A DNA stretch of 64,000 nucleotides from Pseudofrankia inefficax (GCF_000166135.1 NC_014666.1:5456001-5520000); one strand, 5' to 3'; counted from the stretch's first letter, positions 43,165 through 51,453 are shown. The notes: generated by a model from the letters alone, not told the origin. Numbers and translations: made by a program.

Positions 43165-43189
43165 ATACCGGGCGGAATCTGCCCGGTAT
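43165..43189. promoter_or_regulatory. Inverted repeat operator between WYL regulator and VOC gene
   Basis: ATACCGGGC-N7-GCCCGGTAT, perfect 9-bp arms, 18 bases upstream of the regulator start and about 43 bases upstream of the VOC start. Position and symmetry fit an operator for the divergent WYL regulator controlling both genes. Confidence 0.6.
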
Positions 43190-43231
43190 CGCTCCTAATG
43201 TTGCGCTCGTCCGCCTACGAAGGAGCACATC

Positions 43232-43648
43232 ATGCGTTTCGTCTCGATCCGGATCATCACCGACGACGTCCCGCGGCTCGTCGCGTTCTACGAGCAGGTC
43301 ACCGAAACGACGGCCACCTGGTCGGCCGACGTCTTCGCCGAGCTGGTCACGCCGTCGTTCACACTGGCGATCGCCAGCTCGCGCACCGTGGCGCTGTTCG
43401 GAGCGGGCTCGGCCGAGGCCGGCGCCAACCGTACGGTGATCGCCGAGTTCCTGGTCGACGACGTCGACGCCGAGTACGAGCGGATCAAGGCCGTGACCAC
43501 GGACTTCGTCAACACGCCGACGACCATGCCCTGGGGCAACCGCGCGCTACTGTTCCGCGACCCCGACGGGAACCTGGTCAACCTGTTCACTCCGGTCACC
43601 CCGGAGGCCATCGCCAAGTTCGGCCACACGGCGAGCAACGCCCGGTAG
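43232..43648 (+). CDS. VOC (glyoxalase/bleomycin resistance) superfamily protein
   Basis: A 138-residue VOC protein: RFVSIRIITDDVPRLVAFYEQVTETTATW, then FTLAIASSRTVALFG, TVIAEFLVDDVDAEYERIK and the end block WGNRALLFRDPDGNLVNLFTPV. ATG 43232 follows GAAGGAG at eight bases. It pairs with the divergent WYL regulator, an arrangement common in actinobacteria, in which the regulator probably represses the VOC gene through the inverted repeat at 43165. The substrate is unknown. Confidence 0.85.
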   Translation: MRFVSIRIITDDVPRLVAFYEQVTETTATWSADVFAELVTPSFTLAIASSRTVALFGAGSAEAGANRTVIAEFLVDDVDAEYERIKAVTTDFVNTPTTMPWGNRALLFRDPDGNLVNLFTPVTPEAIAKFGHTASNAR

Positions 43649-43659
43649 GCACTTCCAGG

Positions 43660-45147
43660 TCAGCCGACGTGCCACAGTCGGACGGTCTTGTCGCCACTTC
43701 CGGTCGCGAGCGTGTGCCCGTCGGGGCTGAACGCCACCGACAACAGCCACGCGCTGTGGCCAGCGAGTGGGCTGGCGATCTGTTCTGGGGACGGATACGT
43801 CAGGTCCCACAGCCAGACGGTGCTGTCGTCGTTGCCCGTGGCGAGGATTCGCCCGTCGCGGCTGAACGCCACGGACAGCGCCCCGCCGAAGCGAGGGGCC
43901 AGCGGGGCGGAGATCTGCCGGGGCCGGGCGGGGTCCGTCACGTTCCACAACCACACCGCGTTGTCGTCGCTGGCGGCGGCGAGGGCATGTCCGTCGGGGC
44001 TGAACGCGACCGACAGCACCCGGCCGGCATGACCAAGCGGGGCGGCGGCCCGGCGGGGCTGGGACGGATCGGTCACGTCCCACAGCCACACCGTCCGGTC
44101 GTAGCCGCCGCCGGCGAGGGTGCGTCCGTCGGGGCTGAACGCGACCGAGGACACCCCGCCCGCATGGTCCGTGAGCGGGCCGGCGGCCAGTCGGGGGCGG
44201 GACGGGACCGCCACGTCCCACAGCCGCACGGTGGCGTCCTCACCGGCGGTGGCGAGAGTCGGCTGCGTGGGGCTGAACGCGACGGACAGCACCGCGCCAC
44301 GATGGTCGGCGAGCGGCGACGCGGCCCGTCGAGGCCGGGAGGGATCTGCCACGTCCCACAGCCGGACGGTTCCGTCGTCGCTGCCGGTGGCGAGGGTCCG
44401 GCCGTCGGGGCTGAAGGCGACGGAGCCCACAGAACTGGCATGCTCGGTGAGTGGGGCGGCGATCTGCTCGGGCAGTGCGGGGTCCGCGACGTCCCACAGG
44501 CGCACTGTCGCGTCGCGGCTGGCGGTCGCGAGCGTCCGCCCATTGGGGCTGAAGGCCACCGACCACACCGCGGCCGTGTGGCCGGTCAGCGGGGCGCCAA
44601 TCGAGCAGGGGACCAAATCCGGCTGCCGCGGCGGGTCGACGGTGGGGAAATCGGGGCCACCGGCCCGGCGGGCCGCCGGCACCGTGGCCGGGAAACGCGG
44701 CGGGGTGGGCGGCTTCGCGCGCCCTTTGACCGCGTGGTCGACGCGGTCAAGGAGATGCCGTCGAGCCTGGTCGGCGTCACGGTCGAACAGGTCGATGGAC
44801 ACGACCTGGCCGAGGAGGCCCGGCCGGGGACAGTCCTCGATCCGCACCGGCAGGAGCTTGCGGGCGAATCCCTGCGGGTCGGCACTCTGCGCCGCCTGCC
44901 ATTCCTGCTGCCCGTAGACCGAGGATAGGTAGGCGTCCGAGAGCACGGCGATCGTGCGGCGCGCGAACCGTGTCCCCTGCTGCATCCGGGCGTACCAGTT
45001 CGATCCTGGCACGAAGTCCCACTCCTGGATCAGCACCCGGTACGCGGAGTCCTCCAACTGCCAGGCCACCCACTCCGCCCAGGCCCGATCGGCGGCGGTG
45101 TAAGAAACGAAGAAATCCCAGCTCCCCGCCTCCGGCGCATTCCCCAT
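43660..45147 (-). CDS. TIR domain fused to a seven-bladed WD40 propeller
   Basis: A 495-residue protein. Residues about 9-140 are a TIR domain: WDFFVSYTAADRAWAEWVAW, VLIQEWDFVPGSNWYARMQQ and RTIAVLSDAYLSSVYGQQEW, where Glu82 falls at the place of the catalytic Glu of TIR NADases. A Pro-rich linker follows, then seven WD40 repeats from about 190 to the end, each near 44 residues with VAFSPDGRTLATGSDDGTVRLW-like cores kept almost identical. Known TIR proteins consume NAD+ or bind partners; the propeller would be the sensor. A role in anti-phage or stress defence is inferred from architecture only. No signal peptide. It is transcribed alone or with the DUF1206 gene upstream of it. Confidence 0.9.
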   Translation of the reverse strand: MGNAPEAGSWDFFVSYTAADRAWAEWVAWQLEDSAYRVLIQEWDFVPGSNWYARMQQGTRFARRTIAVLSDAYLSSVYGQQEWQAAQSADPQGFARKLLPVRIEDCPRPGLLGQVVSIDLFDRDADQARRHLLDRVDHAVKGRAKPPTPPRFPATVPAARRAGGPDFPTVDPPRQPDLVPCSIGAPLTGHTAAVWSVAFSPNGRTLATASRDATVRLWDVADPALPEQIAAPLTEHASSVGSVAFSPDGRTLATGSDDGTVRLWDVADPSRPRRAASPLADHRGAVLSVAFSPTQPTLATAGEDATVRLWDVAVPSRPRLAAGPLTDHAGGVSSVAFSPDGRTLAGGGYDRTVWLWDVTDPSQPRRAAAPLGHAGRVLSVAFSPDGHALAAASDDNAVWLWNVTDPARPRQISAPLAPRFGGALSVAFSRDGRILATGNDDSTVWLWDLTYPSPEQIASPLAGHSAWLLSVAFSPDGHTLATGSGDKTVRLWHVG

Positions 45148-45216
45148 CAGCGGATTTTCTCACTGAATCGGTAATGACAGCGACGTAAACGCCCGCGCGC
45201 TTGGTGGGAGCGAAGG

Positions 45217-46026
45217 TCAGGTCCTGGCCCAGCGGGCGCAGGCGAAGCCGTAGAGGCCGAAGGCGATGAGGCCGGCCGCGAAGGCGCCGAGGATCCAGGG
45301 CCCGTAGGCGCGGTCCGCGAGGGTTCGCAGTGCCCCGTCCAGGCCGGTCGACCGCTGCGGGTTGACGGTGATCGCGGCGTCGACGACGAGGCCGCCCGCC
45401 AGCGCGAAGACCGCTCCGCGGGCGATCGTCCCGACCATTCCGAGCCTGACGACGGCGGTGCGGGTCGCCCCGCGCAGTTCCCGCATCCGCAGGTGCTTGG
45501 TGAACGTCCGCGTGACGCCCTCGACGATGAGCGCGATGCCGACCGCGACGACGGCGAGGCCCACGATCGCGACCAGCCACTGGCCGCCGGTGTGCCGCAA
45601 CAGGCGCGCGGTGAAGGTGGCCTGCTGCTGGGACTGGTCCTGGCCCGGCCGTCCCGCGATGAAGCTGAACGTGGTCACGCAGAGCACCGCGTAGGCGATG
45701 CCCCGGAACAGGGACTGAATCCGAGGCCCGGCCTTGCGCCCTTCACCCGTGACGCCGAAGGCGGCCTCGCTCAGCCGCCAGATCGAGTACGCGGCGAAGC
45801 CCAGGCCGAGCAGCCACAACAGGGTCAGCCCGTAGGAATGCCGGGCAAGATCCGCGAGCGCGCCTTTCTGGTTCGCCTGTTCATGGCCGTGCCCGCGGGC
45901 GATCTCGACAGCGAGCCACCCGATGACCAGATAGGAGAACCCACGCGCAGCGAGCCCGAACCGGGCGAACCCGGCCATGACGTTGCTGTTCGCGGCCCGG
46001 CGGGCCGGCGCGGCGACCTGCGTCAT
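45217..46026 (-). CDS. DUF1206 membrane protein
   Basis: A 269-residue protein with six hydrophobic segments arranged as three pairs, the DUF1206 layout. Repeated family motifs are FARFGLAARGFSYLVIGWLAVEIA, FRGIAYAVLCVTTFSFIAG and LGMVGTIARGAVFALAGGLVVDAA, with GPWILGAFAAGLIAFGLYGFACARW at the end. The frame is open further upstream, but ATG 46026 begins the protein. Function unknown. Confidence 0.85.
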   Translation of the reverse strand: MTQVAAPARRAANSNVMAGFARFGLAARGFSYLVIGWLAVEIARGHGHEQANQKGALADLARHSYGLTLLWLLGLGFAAYSIWRLSEAAFGVTGEGRKAGPRIQSLFRGIAYAVLCVTTFSFIAGRPGQDQSQQQATFTARLLRHTGGQWLVAIVGLAVVAVGIALIVEGVTRTFTKHLRMRELRGATRTAVVRLGMVGTIARGAVFALAGGLVVDAAITVNPQRSTGLDGALRTLADRAYGPWILGAFAAGLIAFGLYGFACARWART

Positions 46027-46154
46027 GAAGTCCTGCCTTCGGTGGAGGAACCAGCGGTCCTCGGCGTCGGACCGCCCACCCAGGCCGACCAGCGCCCGGG
46101 CGTGAAGGCCAGATACCCCGCCGGGTCCACGCAAACCGGGCGTCAGTTCACCGG

Positions 46155-47333
46155 TCAGTCCAGCTCCGCGAGGCGACGCGCGAGGAACTGACGTTCGGGC
46201 TCGGTCTCGGCGAGCGCGACGGCGCGGGCATACGCCGTCCGGGCGTCGCCCGTTCGCCCGGCGCGACGCAGGAGGTCGGCCCGGGTCGAGTGGTAGTAGC
46301 GGTAGCCGTCGAGCGTGAGGGTGTCGAGCAGGGCGAGGCCCGCGGCGGGGCCGTCCAGCTCCGCGACCGCGACGGCGCGGTTGAGCTCGACGACCGGCGA
46401 TCCGGTCCGCCGGGCGAGCGTCTCGTAGAGGGCGGCGATCTGGTGCCAGTCCCGGGGTTGCCGCAGGTGCAGGTCGGCGATGGCCGCCTGGATGACGTAG
46501 GTCCCGGCGCCGTGGCGGGCGACCGCGCGCTCCAGCAACTCGCGGCCGGCGGCGAGCTGCCGTTCGTCCCACAACGACCGGTCCTGCTCGTCCAGCGGGA
46601 CCAGTACGCCGTCACGTACACGCGCGGCGCGGCGGGCGTCGTTGAGCAGCATCAGGGCCAGCAGCCCGAGGGCCTCCGCCTCGTCGGGCATGAGCTCCAC
46701 CAACGCCCGGCCCAGCCGGATGGCCTCGGCCGCGAGGTCGACCCGGCCGTCGCCCCAGCCCTCGTTGAAGATCAGGTAGACGGTGACGAGGACGGCCGTG
46801 AGCCGGTCGGGCAGCTGATGGTCCGCCGGCACGGCGAACGGGATCCGCGCGTCCCGGATCTTGTGCTTGGCGCGAGTCAGGCGCTTGCTCATCGTGTCGA
46901 ACGGGGTCAGGAACGCCCGCGCGATCTCCTCGGTCGACAGGCCGCCCAGCGTCCGCAGCGTTAGCGCGACCTGCGCCTCCCGGGACAGCGCCGGGTGGCA
47001 GCACGTGAAGATCAGCTCAAGGCGCTCGTCACGGAAGGCCGTCGGTTCGTCCATCGCCGGCTCCAGGTGCTCGGTCCGCTCGTGGGCGATCAGCCGGGTC
47101 TTCTCGGCGAGCACCCGCTGCCGGCGGAGCTGGTCGATCGCGCGGTTGCGGGCCGTCGTGATCAGCCAGGCGGTCGGGTTGCCGGGCTCCCCGTCCCGGG
47201 GCCAGCGCTCCGCCGCGAGCGCGAAGGCCTCCTGGGCGACGTCCTCGGCCAGCTCGACGTCCCGGAACATCCCGACCAGCGTCGCGACCACCCTCCCCCA
47301 GTGATCGCGAAAGACCGCGTCAACCGCCACCGG
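46155..47333 (-). CDS. ECF sigma factor of the ECF42 type with C-terminal TPR-like domain
   Basis: A 392-residue protein. Region 2 is seen in LAEDVAQEAFALAAERWPRDGEPGNPTAWLITTARNRAIDQLRR, region 4 in LSREAQVALTLRTLGGLSTEEIARAFLTPFDTMSKRLTRAKHKI. A long C-terminal extension (about 185-392) of helical TPR-like repeats follows, with the DUF6596-type block LTAVLVTVYLIFNEGW. ECF42 sigma factors lack an anti-sigma partner and rely on this extension. The start, probably GTG 47333, overlaps the DGPF gene end (GGTGGCGGTTGA), so the two are coupled. The usual ECF42 partner is a DGPF protein, found directly upstream. Confidence 0.88.
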   Translation of the reverse strand, partial: PVAVDAVFRDHWGRVVATLVGMFRDVELAEDVAQEAFALAAERWPRDGEPGNPTAWLITTARNRAIDQLRRQRVLAEKTRLIAHERTEHLEPAMDEPTAFRDERLELIFTCCHPALSREAQVALTLRTLGGLSTEEIARAFLTPFDTMSKRLTRAKHKIRDARIPFAVPADHQLPDRLTAVLVTVYLIFNEGWGDGRVDLAAEAIRLGRALVELMPDEAEALGLLALMLLNDARRAARVRDGVLVPLDEQDRSLWDERQLAAGRELLERAVARHGAGTYVIQAAIADLHLRQPRDWHQIAALYETLARRTGSPVVELNRAVAVAELDGPAAGLALLDTLTLDGYRYYHSTRADLLRRAGRTGDARTAYARAVALAETEPERQFLARRLAELD

Positions 47334-47661
47334 GGGCCTCGTCCCGGACCGGTCGCACCTCGATCGCACCCGAGGTCCGCAGTGCCTGGAGCTCGGCCGC
47401 CACGGCGAGCGCCTCGTCGAGGTTGTCGACCTCGATGACGATCAGGCCGCCGAGGAACTCCTTGGTGTCGACGAAGGGCCCGTCGGTCAGCAGGGTCTCG
47501 CCGTCCTGCCCGCGCACGGTCGTGGCGGTCGGCGGGGCGTGCAGGCGCGCCCAGCTCGTCACGTAGGGGCGGGCGAGGACGGGCGCCACCCCGGCCTCGA
47601 TCGCCTGTCGCTCCGCGGGGGTCGACTCCTCGGTGTTGTAGATCAGCAGGGCGTACTGCAC
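47320..47661 (-). CDS. YCII-related DGPF-family protein
   Basis: A 113-residue protein starting at GTG 47661 after GGGAG. It has the YCII-like fold pattern MQYALLIYNTEES at the start and the literal DGPF motif in LLTDGPFVDTKEFLGGLIVIE, then a helix ending in VAAELQALRTSGAIEVRPV. DGPF proteins are the regular neighbours of ECF42 sigma factors and are often their regulon members. Its stop overlaps the start of the sigma factor gene. The open frame extends further upstream but is not protein-like there. Enzymatic activity unknown. Confidence 0.88.
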   Translation of the reverse strand: MQYALLIYNTEESTPAERQAIEAGVAPVLARPYVTSWARLHAPPTATTVRGQDGETLLTDGPFVDTKEFLGGLIVIEVDNLDEALAVAAELQALRTSGAIEVRPVRDEAPGGG

Positions 47662-47708
47662 GGCGCTCCCGTCCTGGTTCGTTGCCGCCTCGACGCGGGC
47701 AGATGATC

Positions 47709-48119
47709 TTATGACCGGGCCAGCGCGGCGAAATAACGCTCCAGCGGCTGCTGGTAGAAGGTCGGGTAGCCGCCGGAAATGTGCTCGAGCCACTCGGCTG
47801 GCACGCCGGTGTGGTCGATGACGAAGCGGGTGCCGCCCTCCTGCGCGGCGAGCGTGAACCGGACGACCGAGTAGACGCCGGCGTCCCAGCACGACGGGTG
47901 CGCGGCGCCGAACCGCCAGGCCTGCACGATGCGCTCGCCGCGGACCAGCTCGACCTGGCGGCCCTCCACCCGGCCGTCGAAGATCGAGAACGTCTCGCCC
48001 TCCCGGTCGCCGAGCCGCGCGGGCATGCCGGTCGCGGCCGCGAACTTCTGGCCGTCGGTCAGCACCTCGTAGACGTCCGCCGGGCTGGCGTCGATCAGCG
48101 CTTCCTGGTGAATGATCAT
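47709..48119 (-). CDS. SRPBCC (AHSA1-like) domain protein
   Basis: A 136-residue protein: IIHQEALIDASPADVYEVLTDGQKFAAATG at the start, GRQVELVRGERIVQAWRF and VVRFTLAAQEGGTRFVIDHTGVPAEW, the START-like ligand-binding fold of AHSA1/SRPBCC proteins. It sits directly upstream of the DGPF-sigma pair on the same strand with 47 bases between. SRPBCC genes frequently accompany DGPF genes, so it is likely part of the same ECF42 regulon. The ligand is unknown. Confidence 0.85.
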   Translation of the reverse strand: MIIHQEALIDASPADVYEVLTDGQKFAAATGMPARLGDREGETFSIFDGRVEGRQVELVRGERIVQAWRFGAAHPSCWDAGVYSVVRFTLAAQEGGTRFVIDHTGVPAEWLEHISGGYPTFYQQPLERYFAALARS

Positions 48120-48213
48120 GGGATGTCCGTTCGGTTGGCCGGCCGGCTGCCAGCACCACCCTCCAGACGAACGGACCAGCCGCGGACGGACACCCCAGCC
48201 GAAAAATCAGCCA

Positions 48214-48288
48214 TGATCGCCGTTTCGGCCCTGGGATGGTCGTGACGAGGACGTTTCCACAACCACCCCAGGGCCGAAACCGCGATCA
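48214..48288. repeat. 75-bp dispersed palindromic repeat, copy 4
   Basis: Exactly 75 bases. The left arm TGATCGCCGTTTCGGCCCT, extended by GGGATGGT, pairs with the right arm over 27 bases with two mismatches, the best-paired copy. Its stem positions CCCTGGG/CCCAGGG differ from CCCTCTG/CAGAGGG of copies 2 and 5 on both sides. It lies about 95 bases upstream of the SRPBCC start and past the 5' side of the cyanase terminator region. Confidence 0.88.
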
Positions 48289-48420
48289 TGAAGGGCGGAG
48301 CGGCCCACGGCACCGAGGCTGCACGGCGCGTGCCGGCTTCCAGATCACCGGGAGGCCTTGGATCATGCTCCACTCATCCCAGAGGCTCGACCGCGGCCGA
48401 GATTCACGACCGCGTGGCTT

Positions 48421-48864
48421 TCAGTAGCGGCGGTAGGAGAGGAACTTGCCGCTCATCGAGATGTTGACCCGGTCACCGGCTGGGTCGGGCTCGCGCTCGA
48501 TGTTCATCCTGAAGTCGATCGCGCTCATGATGCCGTCGCCGAACTCCTCCTGGATCAGCTCCTTGAAGGTCGTCCCGTAGACCGCGACCAGCTCGTAGAA
48601 GCGGTAGATCAGCGGGTCGGTCGGAACGGCGGTCGGCAGTGAGCCCCGGTAGGGCGGCTCGGTGAGCAGAACGGCCGCCTCGGCCGGCAGGTCGAGCAAC
48701 TCGACAAGCGTCGCGGCCTCGGTCTCGTCGAACGACATCTGGCCCAGGCAGCCGGCGGTCACCCACTCCTTGCTGCGGCCGACCGCCTCGGCGACCGACG
48801 CCCAGCTCAGCTGCTTGCGACGCCGGTTGTTGACGATCAGCTCAGTCAGTTCGGACCGATCCAC
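48421..48864 (-). CDS. cynS: Cyanate hydratase (cyanase)
   Basis: A 147-residue enzyme. The N-terminal helical domain (LTELIVNNRRRKQLSWASVAEAVG) resembles a POU-like HTH. The C-terminal part carries the active-site sequence IYRFYELVAVYGTTFKELIQEEFGDGIMSAIDF, with the catalytic Arg (YRF), Glu (FYE) and Ser (IMSAI) of cyanase in place, and the conserved end ISMSGKFLSYRRY. It converts cyanate and bicarbonate to CO2 and carbamate, and so to ammonia, as a decamer. GTG 48864 follows AGGAGG at seven bases. No carbonic anhydrase or transporter is adjacent. It may serve nitrogen supply or detoxification. Confidence 0.93.
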   Translation of the reverse strand: MDRSELTELIVNNRRRKQLSWASVAEAVGRSKEWVTAGCLGQMSFDETEAATLVELLDLPAEAAVLLTEPPYRGSLPTAVPTDPLIYRFYELVAVYGTTFKELIQEEFGDGIMSAIDFRMNIEREPDPAGDRVNISMSGKFLSYRRY

Positions 48865-49098
48865 GCGGGGCCTCCTAAGGCGGGGCGACAGGACACCGGC
48901 CGACAAAAGGAGCCAGCCAGGCCTCAGTCTCCCCGGCGGGCCTCTGCCCTGAATGCCGCCCAGCTGGGTGAGCGCGCCGCCACACCTCCAAGGGCGGCCA
49001 ACACCGGAGCTGTGGGTTGCCTATCGGTGGGATGATGTACGTCTGAGTCACTGGCATGCCACGGCTGGTGGCTGGTCGGGTGACGGGGGTGGCTGCCG
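48865..49098. other. Divergent intergenic region, cyanase/EAD1 protein
   Basis: About 235 bases between the minus-strand cyanase start and the plus-strand NB-ARC gene. It should contain both promoters. An AT-richer spot is seen near 49020-49050 (ATGATGTACGTCTGAGTCACT). No gene or clear operator was found. Confidence 0.4.
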
Positions 49099-51453
49099 GT
49101 GGGTGGCTTGTCGGCGGGTGAGGTCGCGGAGTTCGCGAAGGTGTTCCCGGATTTGGGGTCGGCTGGGCGGGTCCTGGCGGCGTCGGGTGTGCCTATGGAG
49201 CGGCTGCCGTCTTGGGCGGTGACGGATGCTCTGGGCTTCTGGTCGGCGGTGTCGGGGCTGCTGGCGAACGGGCTGACCGAGGGCGGCCCGGCGGCCTTGT
49301 GTGCGGCGGCCGTAGAGCTGTTTCCGGCGAACCCGGTCTTCCGGGCGGGTGCTGCCCATTCGGGTGCCCCGGTGGGTGATGTCGTGTGGTCGCTGCCGTG
49401 GCCGCGCAATCCGCATTTCACTGGCCGGGAGGTAGAGCTGTCAGAGCTGCGGTCCCGGCTGGTGGGGGACGGTCGTGCGGTGACGATGCCGCAGGCCCTG
49501 CACGGTCTTGGGGGGGTAGGGAAGACGCAGCTTGCGGTGCAGTACGCCTACCGGCATGCCGGGGACTACGACTTGGTCTGGTGGGTGCCAGCGGAAGATC
49601 CGGCGCTGGTGTTGGCGGCCTTGGTGGTATTGGCGGAGCAGGTCGGACTCGCGGTGGCCGGTCAGGCGGAGGAATCCGCAAGTGAAGTGGTGAATCTGCT
49701 CCGCCAGGGCCGCCGGTTTCCGCGTTGGCTGGTGATCCTCGACAACGCGGATGCGCCCGAGGATCTGTTCGGGCTGCTGTCGGCGGCCGGCGGAGGTGGG
49801 CATGTGCTGATCACTACGCGGGATTCCGGCTGGTCACGGCTGGCGGGCACGGTAGGTGTCGACGTGCTCCCTCGGGATAAGTCTGTCGTCTTCCTGCGCG
49901 AGCGGGTTCCGCGGTTGTCGGTGGTGGAGGCGGGGCAGATCGCGGCGGCGGTCGCGGATCTACCGTTGGCGTTGGAACAGGCGGGCGCGTGGCTCGCGGA
50001 GACCGGCACGCCCGCCGGGGTCTATGTGGATCTGCTGAATGAGCGAGTGTCGGAGGTCATGGCCCGGGGGGTCCCAGTGGATCACGCCCCGGTGGCCGCG
50101 ACCTGGACAGTGGTGTTGCGCGCTCTGGATGAGTCCACGATCCTGCTGGCCCGGTTGTGGGCCCTGTTCGGCCCGGAACCGATCCCGGTCGATTTGATCC
50201 GGCCCGAGGTCGCCGACCTGCTCCCCCCGCCGCTGAACACCACTGCCCGCGACCGGCTAGCGTTCCGGGACATTGTCGGCAAGCTGGTTCGGACCGCGAC
50301 CGTACGACTGGTTGCAGGGGACATGATCGTGATGCACCGGCTGGTTCAGTCGGTGTTGGTCGACGACATGCCGGACAGGCTCCGCCCGGTGCTGCTAAAT
50401 GCCGCCCGCGGGTTGCTCGCCTGCGCTCATCCGAAAGACAGTACGAGGCCGGACGGCTGGCGCTGGTACGCCCAGCTTTATCCCCATGCCCTCGCCGTCG
50501 ATCTCGTCGGCGCCGACAGCGACGAGGCCAGGGGCTTCGTCTTGGCTCTGAGCTGGGCACTTCGAGAGCAGGGCGACTATCCGACCAGTCGGAGGCTCCT
50601 CGAACAGGCCCACGGTCGCTGGATGTCCTTCCTCGGTGCTTACCACCCCGATACCCTCTGGGCCGCGAGCAACCTCGTAGCAACGCTGGCGAGCCTGGGA
50701 AATTATCCGGCCGCACGCATCCTGGCAGGAGACGTCCTCATCGGTCGGCGGGGCGTCCTCGGCGACGACCACCCCGACACCATCCGCGCTGCGGGCAACC
50801 TCGCGATCACGCTGCGGAACCTGGGGGACTATGAGGGTGCGCGCCCACTGGAGGAGGATGTTCTGACCCGGCTACGTTGCCTCCTAGGCGACGACCACCC
50901 CGACACCATCCGCGCTTCGGACAACCTCGCGAGCACCATGCGGGACCTAGAGGACTATCCGGCGGCCCGCACCCTCCAGGAGGACGCGCTTGCTCGGTGG
51001 CGGGCCCTACTAGGCGACGACCATCCCAGCACCATCCGAACCGCGAACAACCTCGCGAACACTCTATGGAGCCTGAAAGAGTATCCGGCCGCGCGAACGC
51101 TCCAAGAGGATGTTCTTGCCCGGCGGCAGCGGATTCTCGGTGACGACCACCCCGACACCGTCCGCGCTGCGGGCAACCTCGCAAGCACCTTGTGGAGCCT
51201 CAAAGAGTATCCGGCCGCCCGCACCCTCCAGGAGGATGTTCTTGCCCGGCGGCAGCGGATTCTCGGCGACGACCACCCCGAAACCATCCGCGCCGCGGCC
51301 AGCCTCGCGAGCACCTTGCGGAGCCTCGGGGAGCGTCCGGCTGCCCGAGCCCTGCGAGAGGATGTGCTTGCCCGGCGGCGGCGGCTCCTCGGCGACGACC
51401 ACGTTGACACGATCCGGAGCAAAGCCGCGCTGGCCGATCTCGACAACGGTTGA
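49099..51453 (+). CDS. EAD1-NB-ARC-TPR signal-transduction ATPase (STAND NTPase)
   Basis: A 784-residue protein. Residues 1-85 match effector-associated domain 1 (AEFAKVFPDLGSAGRVLAASG, DALGFWSAVSGLLANG, AAAVELFPANPVF). The NB-ARC ATPase spans about 100-480: PHFTGREVELSELRSRL, Walker A GLGGVGKTQ (136-144), Walker B WLVILDNAD (210-218), ITTRD (238-242) and DLPLALEQAGAWL. The C-terminal 290 residues are six to seven TPR units of 42 residues with the core LGDDHPDTIRAAGNLA. Two units (51078-51203 and 51204-51329) are nearly identical in DNA. In this class EAD1 recruits an effector carrying a matching EAD; none is seen in the window. It probably acts in conflict or programmed-response signalling. 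Start GTG 49099 is tentative. Confidence 0.9.
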   Translation: MGGLSAGEVAEFAKVFPDLGSAGRVLAASGVPMERLPSWAVTDALGFWSAVSGLLANGLTEGGPAALCAAAVELFPANPVFRAGAAHSGAPVGDVVWSLPWPRNPHFTGREVELSELRSRLVGDGRAVTMPQALHGLGGVGKTQLAVQYAYRHAGDYDLVWWVPAEDPALVLAALVVLAEQVGLAVAGQAEESASEVVNLLRQGRRFPRWLVILDNADAPEDLFGLLSAAGGGGHVLITTRDSGWSRLAGTVGVDVLPRDKSVVFLRERVPRLSVVEAGQIAAAVADLPLALEQAGAWLAETGTPAGVYVDLLNERVSEVMARGVPVDHAPVAATWTVVLRALDESTILLARLWALFGPEPIPVDLIRPEVADLLPPPLNTTARDRLAFRDIVGKLVRTATVRLVAGDMIVMHRLVQSVLVDDMPDRLRPVLLNAARGLLACAHPKDSTRPDGWRWYAQLYPHALAVDLVGADSDEARGFVLALSWALREQGDYPTSRRLLEQAHGRWMSFLGAYHPDTLWAASNLVATLASLGNYPAARILAGDVLIGRRGVLGDDHPDTIRAAGNLAITLRNLGDYEGARPLEEDVLTRLRCLLGDDHPDTIRASDNLASTMRDLEDYPAARTLQEDALARWRALLGDDHPSTIRTANNLANTLWSLKEYPAARTLQEDVLARRQRILGDDHPDTVRAAGNLASTLWSLKEYPAARTLQEDVLARRQRILGDDHPETIRAAASLASTLRSLGERPAARALREDVLARRRRLLGDDHVDTIRSKAALADLDNG
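51078..51329 (+). repeat. Two near-identical 126-bp TPR-encoding tandem units
   Basis: Within the NB-ARC-TPR gene, the 126-bp unit beginning GAGTATCCGGCCGC is repeated with only a few base differences (EYPAARTLQEDVLARRQRIL ... in both). Flanking TPR units are clearly more diverged. This marks a recent in-frame duplication or gene conversion and a likely site of repeat-number variation. Confidence 0.8.

Noticed and set aside
43660-45147. TIR-WD40 and EAD1-NB-ARC-TPR genes as one defence island
   Set aside because: They are about 4 kb apart and on opposite strands, separated by DUF1206, ECF42-regulon and cyanase genes; nothing in the sequence links them beyond both being sensor-type architectures.
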